Part shown: piece by piece, positions 53,385 to 62,197 of the stretch
Position numbering within the stretch: position 1 is the stretch's first letter
Layout of the letters: every line of letters begins with the position of its first letter
Assembly: GCF_029360725.1 (NCBI RefSeq)
Contig: NZ_JARKMY010000015.1
Span: forward strand, 163,451 to 227,450
Source of the DNA: Chryseolinea sp. H1M3-3
Lineage (GTDB): Bacteria > Bacteroidota > Bacteroidia > Cytophagales > Cyclobacteriaceae
Length of the DNA: 64,000 nt
Reading direction: 5' to 3'
The notes under the pieces: generated by a model
What the model was told of the DNA's origin: nothing
Databases searched by the model: none
Seen by the model: the letters and a program-made list of their open reading frames with translations, nothing else
Position numbers and translations under genes: made by a program

Positions 53385-53909
53385 TCACCCATCAATATGA
53401 ACCAAAAAATCCCAATCACGATTTCCGTTATAATAAAACCTTGCACTTGAATATTTATATTCCTCCTGATATTTACAAAGTTGAGCACGCACTGGATTTT
53501 GATGAATATATTCGACCTTCTGCCATATCACTGCGCTACTCCACAAAGGGACACTCAAAGAATTACGTTCCCATATCTGATATTTTCGGTCCTTTGCCTG
53601 AACTAAAATTCTCTCTAATAGCGGCGATTTTTCCTTAATCAATATTTTTAAAATTTGCTGGGCAGTATATTTTAAAAAATCGCGTTGAATTTTTTCGCGT
53701 GTGTGATTGCCTAACATCTGCCAGATCAAATGAAAATGATTCGGCATTATTACAAAACTGTAAACAGTCACTTTCCGTTTCGCACTTAAAAAAGACAAGC
53801 TTCTCATGATAATTTCTTTGAATCTCTTGTCTTCAATCAAAGGAATCCATTCGAGACAGGTTACGGTAATAAAATCGGCGTATTGTTTGGCCTGGATGAT
53901 ATGATTCAT
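53385..53909 (-). CDS. REP-associated tyrosine transposase-like protein (RAYT, Y1_Tnp)
   Basis: A 174-residue IS200-like protein. YADFITVTCLEWIPLIEDKR is strand 1 of the Y1 fold, VTVYSFVIMPNHFHLIWQ has the metal-binding HxH motif (HFH), and REKIQRDFLKYTAQQILKIL corresponds to the nucleophile-bearing helix region. VEYIHQNPVRAQL and EYKYSSARFYY are the conserved C-terminal RAYT motifs. RAYTs are single-copy, REP-linked relatives of IS200 transposases that nick DNA at hairpins. The start is the ATG at 53909: a longer frame to 54086 would be encoded by repeat DNA. It directly borders the tandem array. Confidence 0.85.
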   Translation of the reverse strand: MNHIIQAKQYADFITVTCLEWIPLIEDKRFKEIIMRSLSFLSAKRKVTVYSFVIMPNHFHLIWQMLGNHTREKIQRDFLKYTAQQILKILIKEKSPLLERILVQAKDRKYQIWERNSLSVPLWSSAVIWQKVEYIHQNPVRAQLCKYQEEYKYSSARFYYNGNRDWDFLVHIDG

Positions 53910-53996
53910 ATAATAACAATTATTTACACAACGTGATTTTTGAATGTCACTAAGATATAGGTTTCCTGAAATAAAAGTTTTGCAACAAAAAATCAT

Positions 53997-56080
53997 GTTC
54001 TTCCTATTCACGACCGTGAAGGACATCCCACATCCGCCGTTGTTGGTCTTGTGGGTAGACCGTGCGCGGCCGACCAACAACCGCACGCACGCTGATAACA
54101 GAATTTCTATGGCACAATAATGCTGAACTGAAAAAAGCCAAATGGAAAAACAAACTGGCCGTAGCTTAAGATTTTAATTTATCACAACCAAAACCTGTTA
54201 TCCAAGTGAGTGCGGTTGTTGGTAGAGCTCACGCACTACGCTCTCACGCAATACCAACAACGGCGACGTTTTTACGTTCTGCCTATTCACGACCGTGAAG
54301 GACATCCAACACCCGCCGTTGTTGGTCTTGTGCGTAAGATCTTGCGCGGCCGACCAACAACCGCACGCACGCTGATAACAAACTTTCTATGGCACAATAA
54401 TGCAGAAATGAAAAAACCAAATGGAAGAACAAACGGGCCGTACTGTGAGATTTTAATTTATCACAACCAAAACCTGTTATCCAAGTGAGTGCGGTTGTTG
54501 GTAGAGCTTACGCACTGGCCACACGCAATACCAACAACGGCGACGTTTTTACGTTCTTTGTGTTCTCGATTCCGAAGAATATGCACCCCGCCGTTGTTGG
54601 TCTTGTGCGTAAGACCGTGCGCGGCGGACCAACAACCGCACGCACGCTGATAACAGACTTTCTATGGCACAATAATGCAGAAATGAAAAAAGCCAAATGG
54701 AAAAACAAACAGGCCGTAGCTTGAGATCTTAATTTATCACAACCGAAACCTGTTATCCAAGTGAGTGCGGTTGTTGGTAGAGCTCACGCACTAAGCCCTC
54801 CCGCAATACCAACAACGGCGACGTTTTTACGTTCTTCCTATTCACGACCGTGAAGGACATACAACACCCGCCGTTGTTGGTCTTGTGCGTAAGATCGTGC
54901 GCGGTTGACCAACAACCGCACGCACGCTGATAACAGACTTTCTATGGCACAATAATGCAGAAATGAAAAAAAACAAATGGAAGAATAGACGGGCCCGTAC
55001 TGTGAGATTTTAATTTATCACAACCAAAACCTGTCATCCAAGTGAGTGCGGTTGTTGGTAGAGCTCACGCACTACGCCCTCACGCAATACCAACAACGGC
55101 GACGTTTTTACGTTCTTCCTATTCACGACCGTGAAGGACATACAACACCCGCCGTTGTTGGTCTTGTGCGTAAGATCGTGCGCGGCGGACCAACAACCGC
55201 ACGCAAGTGGATAACAGACTTTCTATGGCACAATAATGCGGAAATGAAAAAAGCCAAATGGAAAAACAAACAGGCCGTAGCTTGAGATTTTAATTTATCA
55301 CAACCAAAACCTGTTATCCAAGTGAGTGCGGTTGTTGGTAGAGCTCACGCACTAGGCCCTCACGCAATACCAACAACGGCGACGTTTTTACGTTTTTCCT
55401 ATTCACGACCGTGAAGTACATCAACACCCGCCGTTGTTGGTCTTGTGCGTAAGATCGTGCGCGGCCGACCAACAACCGCACGCAAGTGGATAACAGACTT
55501 TCTATGGCACAATAATGCAGAAATGAAAAAAACCAAATGAAAGAACAAACAGGCCGTAGCTTAAGATTTTAATTTATCACCACCAAAACCTGTTATCCAA
55601 GTGAGTGCGGTTGTTGGTAGAGCTCGCGCACTACGCCCTCACGCAATACCAACAACGGCGACGTTGTTACGTTCTTCCTATTCACGACCGTGAAGGGACA
55701 TCCAACACCCGCCGTTGTTGGTCTTGTGCGTAAGATCGTGCGCGGCCGACCAACAACCGCACGCAAGTGGATAACAGAATTTCTATGGCACGATGCTGCC
55801 GTAATTCAAAAAAGCCAAATGGAAAAACAAACTGGCCGTAGCTTAAGATTTTAATTTATCACAACCAAAACCTGTTATCCAAGTGAGTGCGGTTGTTGGT
55901 AGAGCTCGCGCACTACGCTCTCACGCAATACCAACAACGGCGACGTTGTTACGTTCTGCCTATTCACAACGGTGAAGGGACATCCAACACCCGCCGTTGT
56001 TGGTCTTGTGCGTAAGATCGTGCGCGGCCGACCAACAACCGCACGCAAGTGGATAACAGAATTTCTATGGCACGATGCTG
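53997..56080 (+). repeat. Tandem array of ~280-bp hairpin units next to RAYT gene
   Basis: About 7.5 units. Units begin (GTGAGTGCGGTTGTTGG) at 54206, 54485, 54761, 55042, 55322, 55601 and 55883, that is periods of 279, 276, 281, 280, 279 and 282 bp. A 5'-truncated unit fills 53997-54205, and the last unit is cut at 56080. Each unit has a left hairpin (GTTGTTGGTA / TACCAACAAC), a spacer of about 65 bp, a right hairpin (GTTGTTGGTC / GACCAACAAC) and a second spacer of about 115 bp. Outer arms GTGCGGTTGTTGG / CCAACAACCGCAC are also complementary, 13 of 13. No unit encodes a credible protein. Confidence 0.95.
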
Positions 56081-56111
56081 TCTTTCTAACCACAAAGCCA
56101 CCGCTCAATAC

Positions 56112-56276
56112 ATGAAATTTATTGGCGTATCATCGGTTGGTCTATTGCTCAGTTACACTATTTTGAAATTAATACACGAACAATTGAATTGGAATTTCTA
56201 TCTGGCAAAGCTTATTGCCATTGGTGTTGTAATGTTCTGGAATTTTGCAATCAATCTTATTTTCACATTTTCCTAG
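56112..56276 (+). pseudogene. Truncated GtrA-family membrane protein
   Basis: 54 residues with the two last membrane segments of GtrA proteins (FIGVSSVGLLLSYTILKLI, LAKLIAIGVVMFWNFAINLI and FTFS at the end). Complete GtrA proteins have four segments and about 120-130 residues. The upstream half is missing exactly where the tandem array stops (56080), so array growth or the RAYT insertion probably removed it. In-frame codons continue to 56049 but run into repeat sequence. Confidence 0.65.
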
Positions 56277-56363
56277 GAATAAATGGCAGAAGACCGAAGT
56301 TCTATGCAACCCGAAAGCATGCCTGCGCGTCTTATACATAATTATCTTATGTATTCGTGACAT

Positions 56364-56696
56364 ATGCATTCTTCCGAACTATTGAAAGGTACCCTGCAGA
56401 CAATTGTGCTAAAAGTCCTGAAGGACCATGGCAGAATGTACGGTTATGAGATCACACAGCGTGTAAAAGAGCTTTCTGATGGTAGAATTTTACTTACGGA
56501 GGGTGCGCTTTATCCATCGTTGCACAAGCTCGAGGCTGAAGGGTTGGTTAAAACAGAAATTGTGAACATCGGTAAGAGAATACGCAAGTATTATCTGCTT
56601 ACATCGCCGGGGAAAATTTTGGCTAAAGATCGTGTCACGGAATTTGTGGATTTCATCAGTACAATGCGTTCCGTCTTACAAGTGAAGATGAATTAA
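56364..56696 (+). CDS. PadR-family transcriptional regulator
   Basis: A 110-residue winged-helix regulator: LLKGTLQTIVLKVLKDHGRMYGYEI split over 5-30, GALYPSLHKLEAEGLV and RIRKYYLLTSPG. Its stop codon shares one base with the ATG of the ABC permease gene, so the two are translationally coupled. PadR regulators commonly repress the transporter encoded beside them. Confidence 0.93.
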   Translation: MHSSELLKGTLQTIVLKVLKDHGRMYGYEITQRVKELSDGRILLTEGALYPSLHKLEAEGLVKTEIVNIGKRIRKYYLLTSPGKILAKDRVTEFVDFISTMRSVLQVKMN

Positions 56697-59389
56697 TGCC
56701 GGAGTTGTCAAAGGAAAATATTGACTACATCATCAAGGACCTCTATCAAAGAGGCCTGCTCCTTGATGGTTTGCAAGAGGAGCTGATAGATCACATTTGT
56801 TCGGCAGTGGAAGATGACATGTCTTCATCCAAGCGGAAATTTATAGACTCATACCATATCGTCATCGCGACTTTCGGTGGAACCGAAGGGTTCCAGGAAA
56901 TTCAACATCAAACAATACAATCAGAAAACAGTAAACTCATCGATATGCTCCAGAACTATTTCACCATTGCTTTTAGAAATCTGAAGAAGCAGAAGTTTTA
57001 TACACTCATCAATATTGCGGGACTTGCGATAGGCGTGGCTTCATGCCTGATCATCCTTCTCTATATAACAAACGAATTAAGTTACGACAAGCGTTATACC
57101 GACCACGACCGGATCTATCGGGTGGACACAGAAATGAAGTTCGGCGATAATCACCTGTTGATGGCAAATACACCTGCACCGATGGCCGAGACATTGCGAA
57201 AGGATTTTCCTGAAGTAGAAGTAGCAGCCAGATTTTGGAACAACGCATCGATGATCTTCCGCCGTACCGAAGAAAGTTTCAAAGAAAATTATACCGTCTA
57301 CGCCGACAGTTCCGTCTTCAGAATATTTGACATCCCGTTTCTTGCAGGCGATCCGCGCACTGCATTAAAGGAGCCCAATACAATGGCGATCAGCAAGAAG
57401 GCGGCCGACAAATATTTTCCGGGTGAGCAGGCACTTGGGCAAACACTCATCAGCAATGATGGACAGGTCTGGAAAATCACAGGGGTTTATGAGAATATAG
57501 AATCTAACAATCACTTCTATTTCGATTTTATTCTAGCATTGGTAAGTGTGGATTACCATCGCGACACGGGATGGCTCGGCAACAACTTCACCACTTATAT
57601 TAAGCTGGCGAAAGATGCAAAGGCGGAGGATCTCGTGGCAAAGTTTCCAAAGATGGTACTCACCTATGCCGGACCACAATTGAAGTCTGCCCTTGGCGCC
57701 GACTTCAGTTTCGAAAAATTCGAATCGCAGGGAAACAAACTGGTATTTACGCTTCGGCCAGTAACGGATATCCACCTGCACTCGGATCGCATGGGGGAAA
57801 TGGGTGCCAACAGCAGTATCACGTACGTCTATCTGTTTGGGACAATAGCGGGTTTTATCTTATTAATCGCTTGTATAAATTTTATGAACTTGTCGACAGC
57901 ACGATCGTCGAATCGCGCAAAGGAAGTCGGCATTCGAAAAGTGATGGGTTCACTGCGCTCTCATCTTGTTCGTCAGTTCCTGATAGAGTCGGTGTTGCTG
58001 AGTGTCGGTTCTTTCCTGCTGGCGATTGTCATTGCCTGGATGGTGATGCCCATGTTCAATGAATTGGCTTTGAAACAACTTTCCCTCCCCTTTGCTTCGC
58101 CGGTGTTCTGGTTGTTACTGATCGGTGGTGCATTGATTACCGGAATCTTCGCAGGTCTTTACCCGTCATTTTTCCTGTCGGCGTTTCGTCCGGTAAATGT
58201 TTTGAAGGGTAATGTTTCAATGGGTACAAAGAGCGGCATCATTCGGGGTGCGCTGGTGGTTTTCCAATTTTGGATTTCGATTGTGCTGGTGGTTGGTACC
58301 ATTGCTGTAAACCGGCAACTCGATTATATACAAACCAAAAAGATCGGGTTTAATAAAGACCAGGTTCTGATTGTTCACGATGCCTATGCATTGAATGATC
58401 AACTGCACGCTTTTAAAGATGAAGTTCTGAGTGACAACCGGATAAAGAGCGGTTCCATTTCATCATTTCTTCCCGTCAACGGGTTTCATAGAAGCGACAA
58501 TGTCTATTGGCCTGCGGGCAAGTCGCCGACCGAAGAAAATATGGTATCACTTCAAAACTGGGGAGTGGGTCATGATTACGTAAAAACACTTGGAATGAAA
58601 ATCGTCCAGGGAAGGGATTTTTCGAACGACTTTCTAAGTGATTCCAGCGGAGTTATACTCAATGAAACAGCGGTTCGAATGTTGGGGTACACGAATGAGA
58701 ATGCAGTCGGGCAACGGATCACGACCTTCGGCGCAGACGCATCCGATGCAAAAAATTATTTAGTATTAACGATCGTGGGAGTTGTGGAAGACTTTCACTT
58801 TGAGTCACTGCGTCAGAATATTGGCCCCCTCGGACTATTTCTGACAAATACCAGGAATATGATTGCTTTCCGTTTTGAAGCGAAGGAAGCGCAGGACGTG
58901 ATCAAAAGTGTGGAGAACACCTGGAAGAAGTTCGGTCCGGGGCTTCCGTTCGAATATTCATTCCTGGATGAAGCGTTCGGGCGCATGTATTCGGCCGAGC
59001 AACGCCTGGGCTACATCTTCTTCATCTTCGCCGTGCTGGCGATTATTATTGCGTGCCTTGGCCTGTTCGCACTTACTGCATTCACGGCGGAACAGCGAAC
59101 GAAAGAAATTGGTATTCGAAAAGTACTCGGCGCAAGTGTGTCTGGCATCGTAGTTTTACTTTCGAAAGAATTCGGAAAACTGATCCTGATCGCCTTTGCA
59201 CTTGCGGCTCCGGCAGCATGGTATGGGATTGACTGGTGGTTGGAGAGCTACACGTACAAAACTGAAATCGGAGTAGCGGTGTACATCCTTGCTGGGATAA
59301 CCGCGTTCGGTATCGCCTGGCTTACGATGAGTTACCAATCTATTCGTGCCGCGCTGGCGAATCCGGTAAAGTCATTAAGAAGCGAATAG
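56696..59389 (+). CDS. MacB/FtsX-type ABC transporter permease with N-terminal extension
   Basis: An 897-residue permease. Residues 1-90 are a soluble helical domain (GLQEELIDHICSAVEDDM) of the permease-prefix kind seen in PadR-linked Bacteroidota permeases. A first FtsX module follows with TM1 near 112 (LINIAGLAIGVASCLIILLY), a periplasmic MacB_PCD domain and TM segments around 385-510 (NLSTARSSNRAKEVGIRKVM), then a second periplasmic domain and C-terminal FtsX segments with FTAEQRTKEIGIRKVLGAS. No ATPase is encoded next to it. It may export a lipid- or peptide-like substrate. Confidence 0.93.
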   Translation: MPELSKENIDYIIKDLYQRGLLLDGLQEELIDHICSAVEDDMSSSKRKFIDSYHIVIATFGGTEGFQEIQHQTIQSENSKLIDMLQNYFTIAFRNLKKQKFYTLINIAGLAIGVASCLIILLYITNELSYDKRYTDHDRIYRVDTEMKFGDNHLLMANTPAPMAETLRKDFPEVEVAARFWNNASMIFRRTEESFKENYTVYADSSVFRIFDIPFLAGDPRTALKEPNTMAISKKAADKYFPGEQALGQTLISNDGQVWKITGVYENIESNNHFYFDFILALVSVDYHRDTGWLGNNFTTYIKLAKDAKAEDLVAKFPKMVLTYAGPQLKSALGADFSFEKFESQGNKLVFTLRPVTDIHLHSDRMGEMGANSSITYVYLFGTIAGFILLIACINFMNLSTARSSNRAKEVGIRKVMGSLRSHLVRQFLIESVLLSVGSFLLAIVIAWMVMPMFNELALKQLSLPFASPVFWLLLIGGALITGIFAGLYPSFFLSAFRPVNVLKGNVSMGTKSGIIRGALVVFQFWISIVLVVGTIAVNRQLDYIQTKKIGFNKDQVLIVHDAYALNDQLHAFKDEVLSDNRIKSGSISSFLPVNGFHRSDNVYWPAGKSPTEENMVSLQNWGVGHDYVKTLGMKIVQGRDFSNDFLSDSSGVILNETAVRMLGYTNENAVGQRITTFGADASDAKNYLVLTIVGVVEDFHFESLRQNIGPLGLFLTNTRNMIAFRFEAKEAQDVIKSVENTWKKFGPGLPFEYSFLDEAFGRMYSAEQRLGYIFFIFAVLAIIIACLGLFALTAFTAEQRTKEIGIRKVLGASVSGIVVLLSKEFGKLILIAFALAAPAAWYGIDWWLESYTYKTEIGVAVYILAGITAFGIAWLTMSYQSIRAALANPVKSLRSE

Positions 59390-59852
59390 TGGTGTTGGTC
59401 TGGAGAAGCTGTTCCCTCCGCCACCATTATAAAGTTTACCTGAACGACGTCGCCGGATCCCGATACACTGCTGATCGCAAAATCCGTTGAGGCAAGTTGA
59501 TCAATCACATTCTCTGGTGGCGCAACTTCTATATCGGGCAATGCTGATTTTTATTTGTTCAGCTGATTGATGATCTGTTCAACTTTTCTGCGGTCATTAC
59601 TTCAATCGGTTTTTTTTAAAATAGCACCAGTCATGAGGTGAAGTTTTCCCAGGATACGCTTGCCTAAAAACGCAAGCACACCAACAATTGTAAGACACAT
59701 ATTTTGATCACCCAGCTGAAGGAGAAATATTCGCTTCTAGAGGCAAAAAGAGGGGTTTTTCTGTAAAAGGACGATAAAAATGCTTAAGTCAGTAGGGGTA
59801 AGTGGACTTTGAATTGTCTTAATCCAAACCAAATAATTTACCTTAAACCGTC
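59390..59852 (-). other. Intergenic stretch with possible protein remnant
   Basis: 463 bp. On the minus strand 59541-59410 reads VAPPENVIDQLASTDFAISS and VSGSGDVVQVNFIMVAEG, which is protein-like but matches no family I know and has no suitable start or continuation. No clear promoter or terminator was seen. Confidence 0.35.
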
Positions 59853-60908
59853 ATGTTTCTTTCAAGAAGAATTTTAGTAGGCCTGGCTTTAACTATGTTC
59901 ATTATAATTTCTCTAAAGGCCCAGTCTACCATACAGACTGTAAGAGAAGAAATTGTCGACCAGGAATCAAGTACGCCATTGCCTGGAGCAAACGTTGTGA
60001 TAATTGAATCTGACCTCATATGGGGATCTGTTACTGATGCAGATGGAAATTTTCACATCGATAATGTCCCTCCTGCCCGAATGATTTCCGGCTATGCGCC
60101 AGATGAAATAACGCGCGCTTCATATCTGAACAAAAACACGTTGACAATAGCCAGTACGTTGAATCATAAATTCAACGCACAGCATCATTTACAAACAAGT
60201 TATTTAAAAAGTGATCCTCCTACTTTTCAAAAGGATCTTTTTATTAAAGACATCTCGCTAAAGTCAGTTGCCTTCCGGCGGGCAGTTATTGCACCAGCAC
60301 TACTTATGGTAGCAGGACTATCCACTTTAGATGCCGATAATGACGATAATTATGAGATACAGGGAGAAAGAAATAGATATATACCCAACTTCCGCCATCG
60401 TGCCGATGACTACTTGCAACATGCTCCTATTGTTGTGGTGTACGGGCTAAATTGGCTTGGTGTAGAAGGTAAAAATGATTTCGCTAATCGTACCGCCATT
60501 TTAATTAAGTCTGAGTTGATGTTAGGGATGTTAACATTTTCTTTGAAGCGAATAACAGCAGTACCCAGACCTGATACTAAAGAATTAACATCCTTCCCAT
60601 CGGGACACACTGCGCAGGCTTTTGCAACAGCAACTTTTCTCGCCAAAGAGTATGGACATAAAAGTGTATGGTATAGTATCGGTGCCTATACACTGGCTAC
60701 CGGAATTGGTACAATGCGTGTTATGAATAACAGGCATTGGATGTCAGATGTATTGGTAGGAGCAGGTATTGGTATACTATCCACAAACCTGGCGTACCTC
60801 ACCCACCAGTACCGGTGGGGAAAGAAAAATAAAGGTGGACAAACCATTGTAATGCCTTCTTACGATGGACAAACCGGCATGGTTAACATTATTCATCGAA
60901 TTAATTAG
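59853..60908 (+). CDS. PAP2-family phosphatase with chimeric N-terminus
   Basis: A 351-residue protein with three parts. A signal peptide (LVGLALTMFIIISLKAQ) and carboxypeptidase-regulatory-like segment (PLPGANVVIIESDLIWGSVT, DADGNFHIDNVPPAR) cover 1-75. A segment of about 50 residues (YLNKNTLTIASTLNHKFNAQ) resembles beta-barrel strands of TonB-dependent receptors. From 145 on it is a PAP2 phosphatase with KRITAVPRP, SFPSGHTA and RHWMSDVLVG holding the KxxxxxxRP, PSGH and SRxxxxxHxxxD motifs (Arg kept, Ser replaced by Asn). It may dephosphorylate lipid pyrophosphates. It appears to be a gene fusion by deletion. Confidence 0.83.
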   Translation: MFLSRRILVGLALTMFIIISLKAQSTIQTVREEIVDQESSTPLPGANVVIIESDLIWGSVTDADGNFHIDNVPPARMISGYAPDEITRASYLNKNTLTIASTLNHKFNAQHHLQTSYLKSDPPTFQKDLFIKDISLKSVAFRRAVIAPALLMVAGLSTLDADNDDNYEIQGERNRYIPNFRHRADDYLQHAPIVVVYGLNWLGVEGKNDFANRTAILIKSELMLGMLTFSLKRITAVPRPDTKELTSFPSGHTAQAFATATFLAKEYGHKSVWYSIGAYTLATGIGTMRVMNNRHWMSDVLVGAGIGILSTNLAYLTHQYRWGKKNKGGQTIVMPSYDGQTGMVNIIHRIN

Positions 60909-61240
60909 CAACAGTGACTAGCGCGGGCGTTGTGTGTCGGCTTGTATGCGACTCACACGCGCTATGGTTTCAATCTTCAAACTGACGTTCCGTAAACCAA
61001 GATCATCTTTGTTAAATTTATCGAAGTATATTTTTTATATCTCGGATGACAGCTTGCTGATCACGGATTTAAATTTTCGGCTCATAGGAATAAAGGGTAA
61101 CGTTATGAGAAAATATATTGATTGTCTCGTCAGTTTGAAAACTGAAGATGACGGGTCCAAGATTCTCCACCCACAAAGTCATGGCTTAATTCTTGAACCA
61201 GCACGCTGTAATTTGCTTCGAAGACTGGGACTAGAACGGG
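60905..61240 (-). repeat. Dispersed RAYT/REP element, copy G (internally deleted)
   Basis: REP-like block at 60908-60995 (CAACAG...GCGTTGTG, CTCACACGCGC). The minus-strand RAYT start (61085, MSRKFK) then jumps straight to the C-terminal VIRDIKN-coding region at about 61030-61060, a deletion of roughly 200 bp relative to copy E. The shared leader is at 61086-61240. This is a non-autonomous, MITE-like derivative. Confidence 0.68.
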
Positions 61241-61546
61241 TCTTCGGGCTGAATCTTGATGGAATTTCTGTATTGATAAATCCTCGATGTTCTTCGCTGT
61301 TGATGGATTTACAGGAAATGAAAGAAGACGAGAACGGCGGTTAGAAGAAAGAGAAGAATTTTTATGTTCACGGTGTCCGTTGTGAAAAGTATGGACACTC
61401 ATCGGATGCTTTCGATTACTTCATGACTAAGTGCTTTGAGAACGAGGATTAAAGTTCTCTAAAGGCAGCCGCAAAGGGTTGGAGCAAATTCTGACGTTCA
61501 AGCCAACGGCATTGAGACAACTTTATTGAAACGCGTGCTATGAGAC
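61241..61546 (+). other. Intergenic stretch without recognisable gene
   Basis: About 300 bp after copy G. Short frames only (e.g. 60934-61344, which is read through the repeat); no supported gene or signal. Confidence 0.4.
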
Positions 61547-61548
61547 AA

Positions 61549-61578
61549 AAAAGGGAGTAGCGAAAGCTACTCCCTTTT
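61549..61578 (-). terminator. Rho-independent terminator of the DUF6941 gene
   Basis: Perfect 13-bp stem AAAAGGGAGTAGC / GCTACTCCCTTTT with a 4-nt loop. The minus strand continues into a T run, matching the gene that ends at 61600. Confidence 0.88.
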
Positions 61579-61599
61579 AAAATAAACGGTAACCTCGAC

Positions 61600-62016
61600 T
61601 TAAGCCGCTTTTACCATGCCGGGTGGCAAACTTTGTAACACATGCATCTTCAAACCTGAATGAAACTCGCCGTCCAGCCAGAACTCAAACGCGTAAGCGC
61701 CTAATTTTTCCAGTGGAAAATTAACCATGTTCATCACAAGATTCTGAGTGCTGTAATCAAAATTGGGATTAGCAATGATTTCGCCTTGCCCGTTCAAAGT
61801 TTGAATCACCTTGCCGTCAGGCGACAAAGCGCGAATTTCAAAACTGTGATGCCCAGCTTCATTGTTGCCAAAGCGCATACGTGCAGCGATAGCACATTGC
61901 GGATGGACCGCTGGGAGTTGTTGAGCAAAGACGGCATCAAATGTGCCAATCACTGAGAGCTTGCCATTACCATAATCGCAAGCGTAATCTGCTAAGGAAT
62001 ATATTTCTAAAACCAT
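61600..62016 (-). CDS. DUF6941 family protein
   Basis: A 138-residue soluble protein with the DUF6941 pattern: CDYGNGKLSVIGTFDAVFAQ near the start, MRFGNNEAGHHSFEIRALSP in the middle and GAYAFEFWLDGEFHSG near the end. It is probably a small beta-sandwich protein; the role is unknown. It is monocistronic with its own terminator. Confidence 0.85.
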   Translation of the reverse strand: MVLEIYSLADYACDYGNGKLSVIGTFDAVFAQQLPAVHPQCAIAARMRFGNNEAGHHSFEIRALSPDGKVIQTLNGQGEIIANPNFDYSTQNLVMNMVNFPLEKLGAYAFEFWLDGEFHSGLKMHVLQSLPPGMVKAA

Positions 62017-62183
62017 TTGTTTTTTTGGGTTTATGAAATGAAATAATTATTAAAGGAAAGCTTGACGAACTTCCTATGACACGGTCAAAGCTTGTGAGCA
62101 GTGCGTCCCCGTGCTATTATCTCATAAAACCCTTCTACAAACCAGTCGTAGAATTCTCCCAGATGATATGATAAACTTTTTTC

Positions 62184-62191
62184 TATATTTG
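62184..62191 (+). promoter_or_regulatory. -7 promoter element TATATTTG before candidate RNA
   Basis: Matches TAnnTTTG. No open reading frame follows, but a structured region and a terminator do. A -33 TTG is not evident, so the promoter is moderately supported. Confidence 0.5.
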
Positions 62192-62197
62192 TCTGTT

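Noticed and set aside
53910..54086. 59-residue N-terminal extension of the RAYT frame
   Set aside because: It is encoded partly by array sequence and lacks similarity to RAYT proteins; the conserved protein begins near the ATG at 53909.
54206..55285. Recurring 66-92 residue reading frames inside the array (e.g. MRLLVELTHYAL...)
   Set aside because: They occur at the same place in each unit, change frame or length between units, and read through hairpin arms in all frames; they are a by-product of the repeat.
53997..56080. CRISPR-like array
   Set aside because: The whole 280-bp unit is repeated including its spacers, there are no variable spacers of 30-40 bp, and no cas gene is near.
59332..59541. 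69-residue minus-strand frame
   Set aside because: Protein-like in the middle but it overlaps the end of the permease gene and has no recognisable family; noted as possible remnant only.
60934..61344. 136-residue frame
   Set aside because: It runs through the REP-like block and the leader of copy G in the antisense direction of the element; no protein family.
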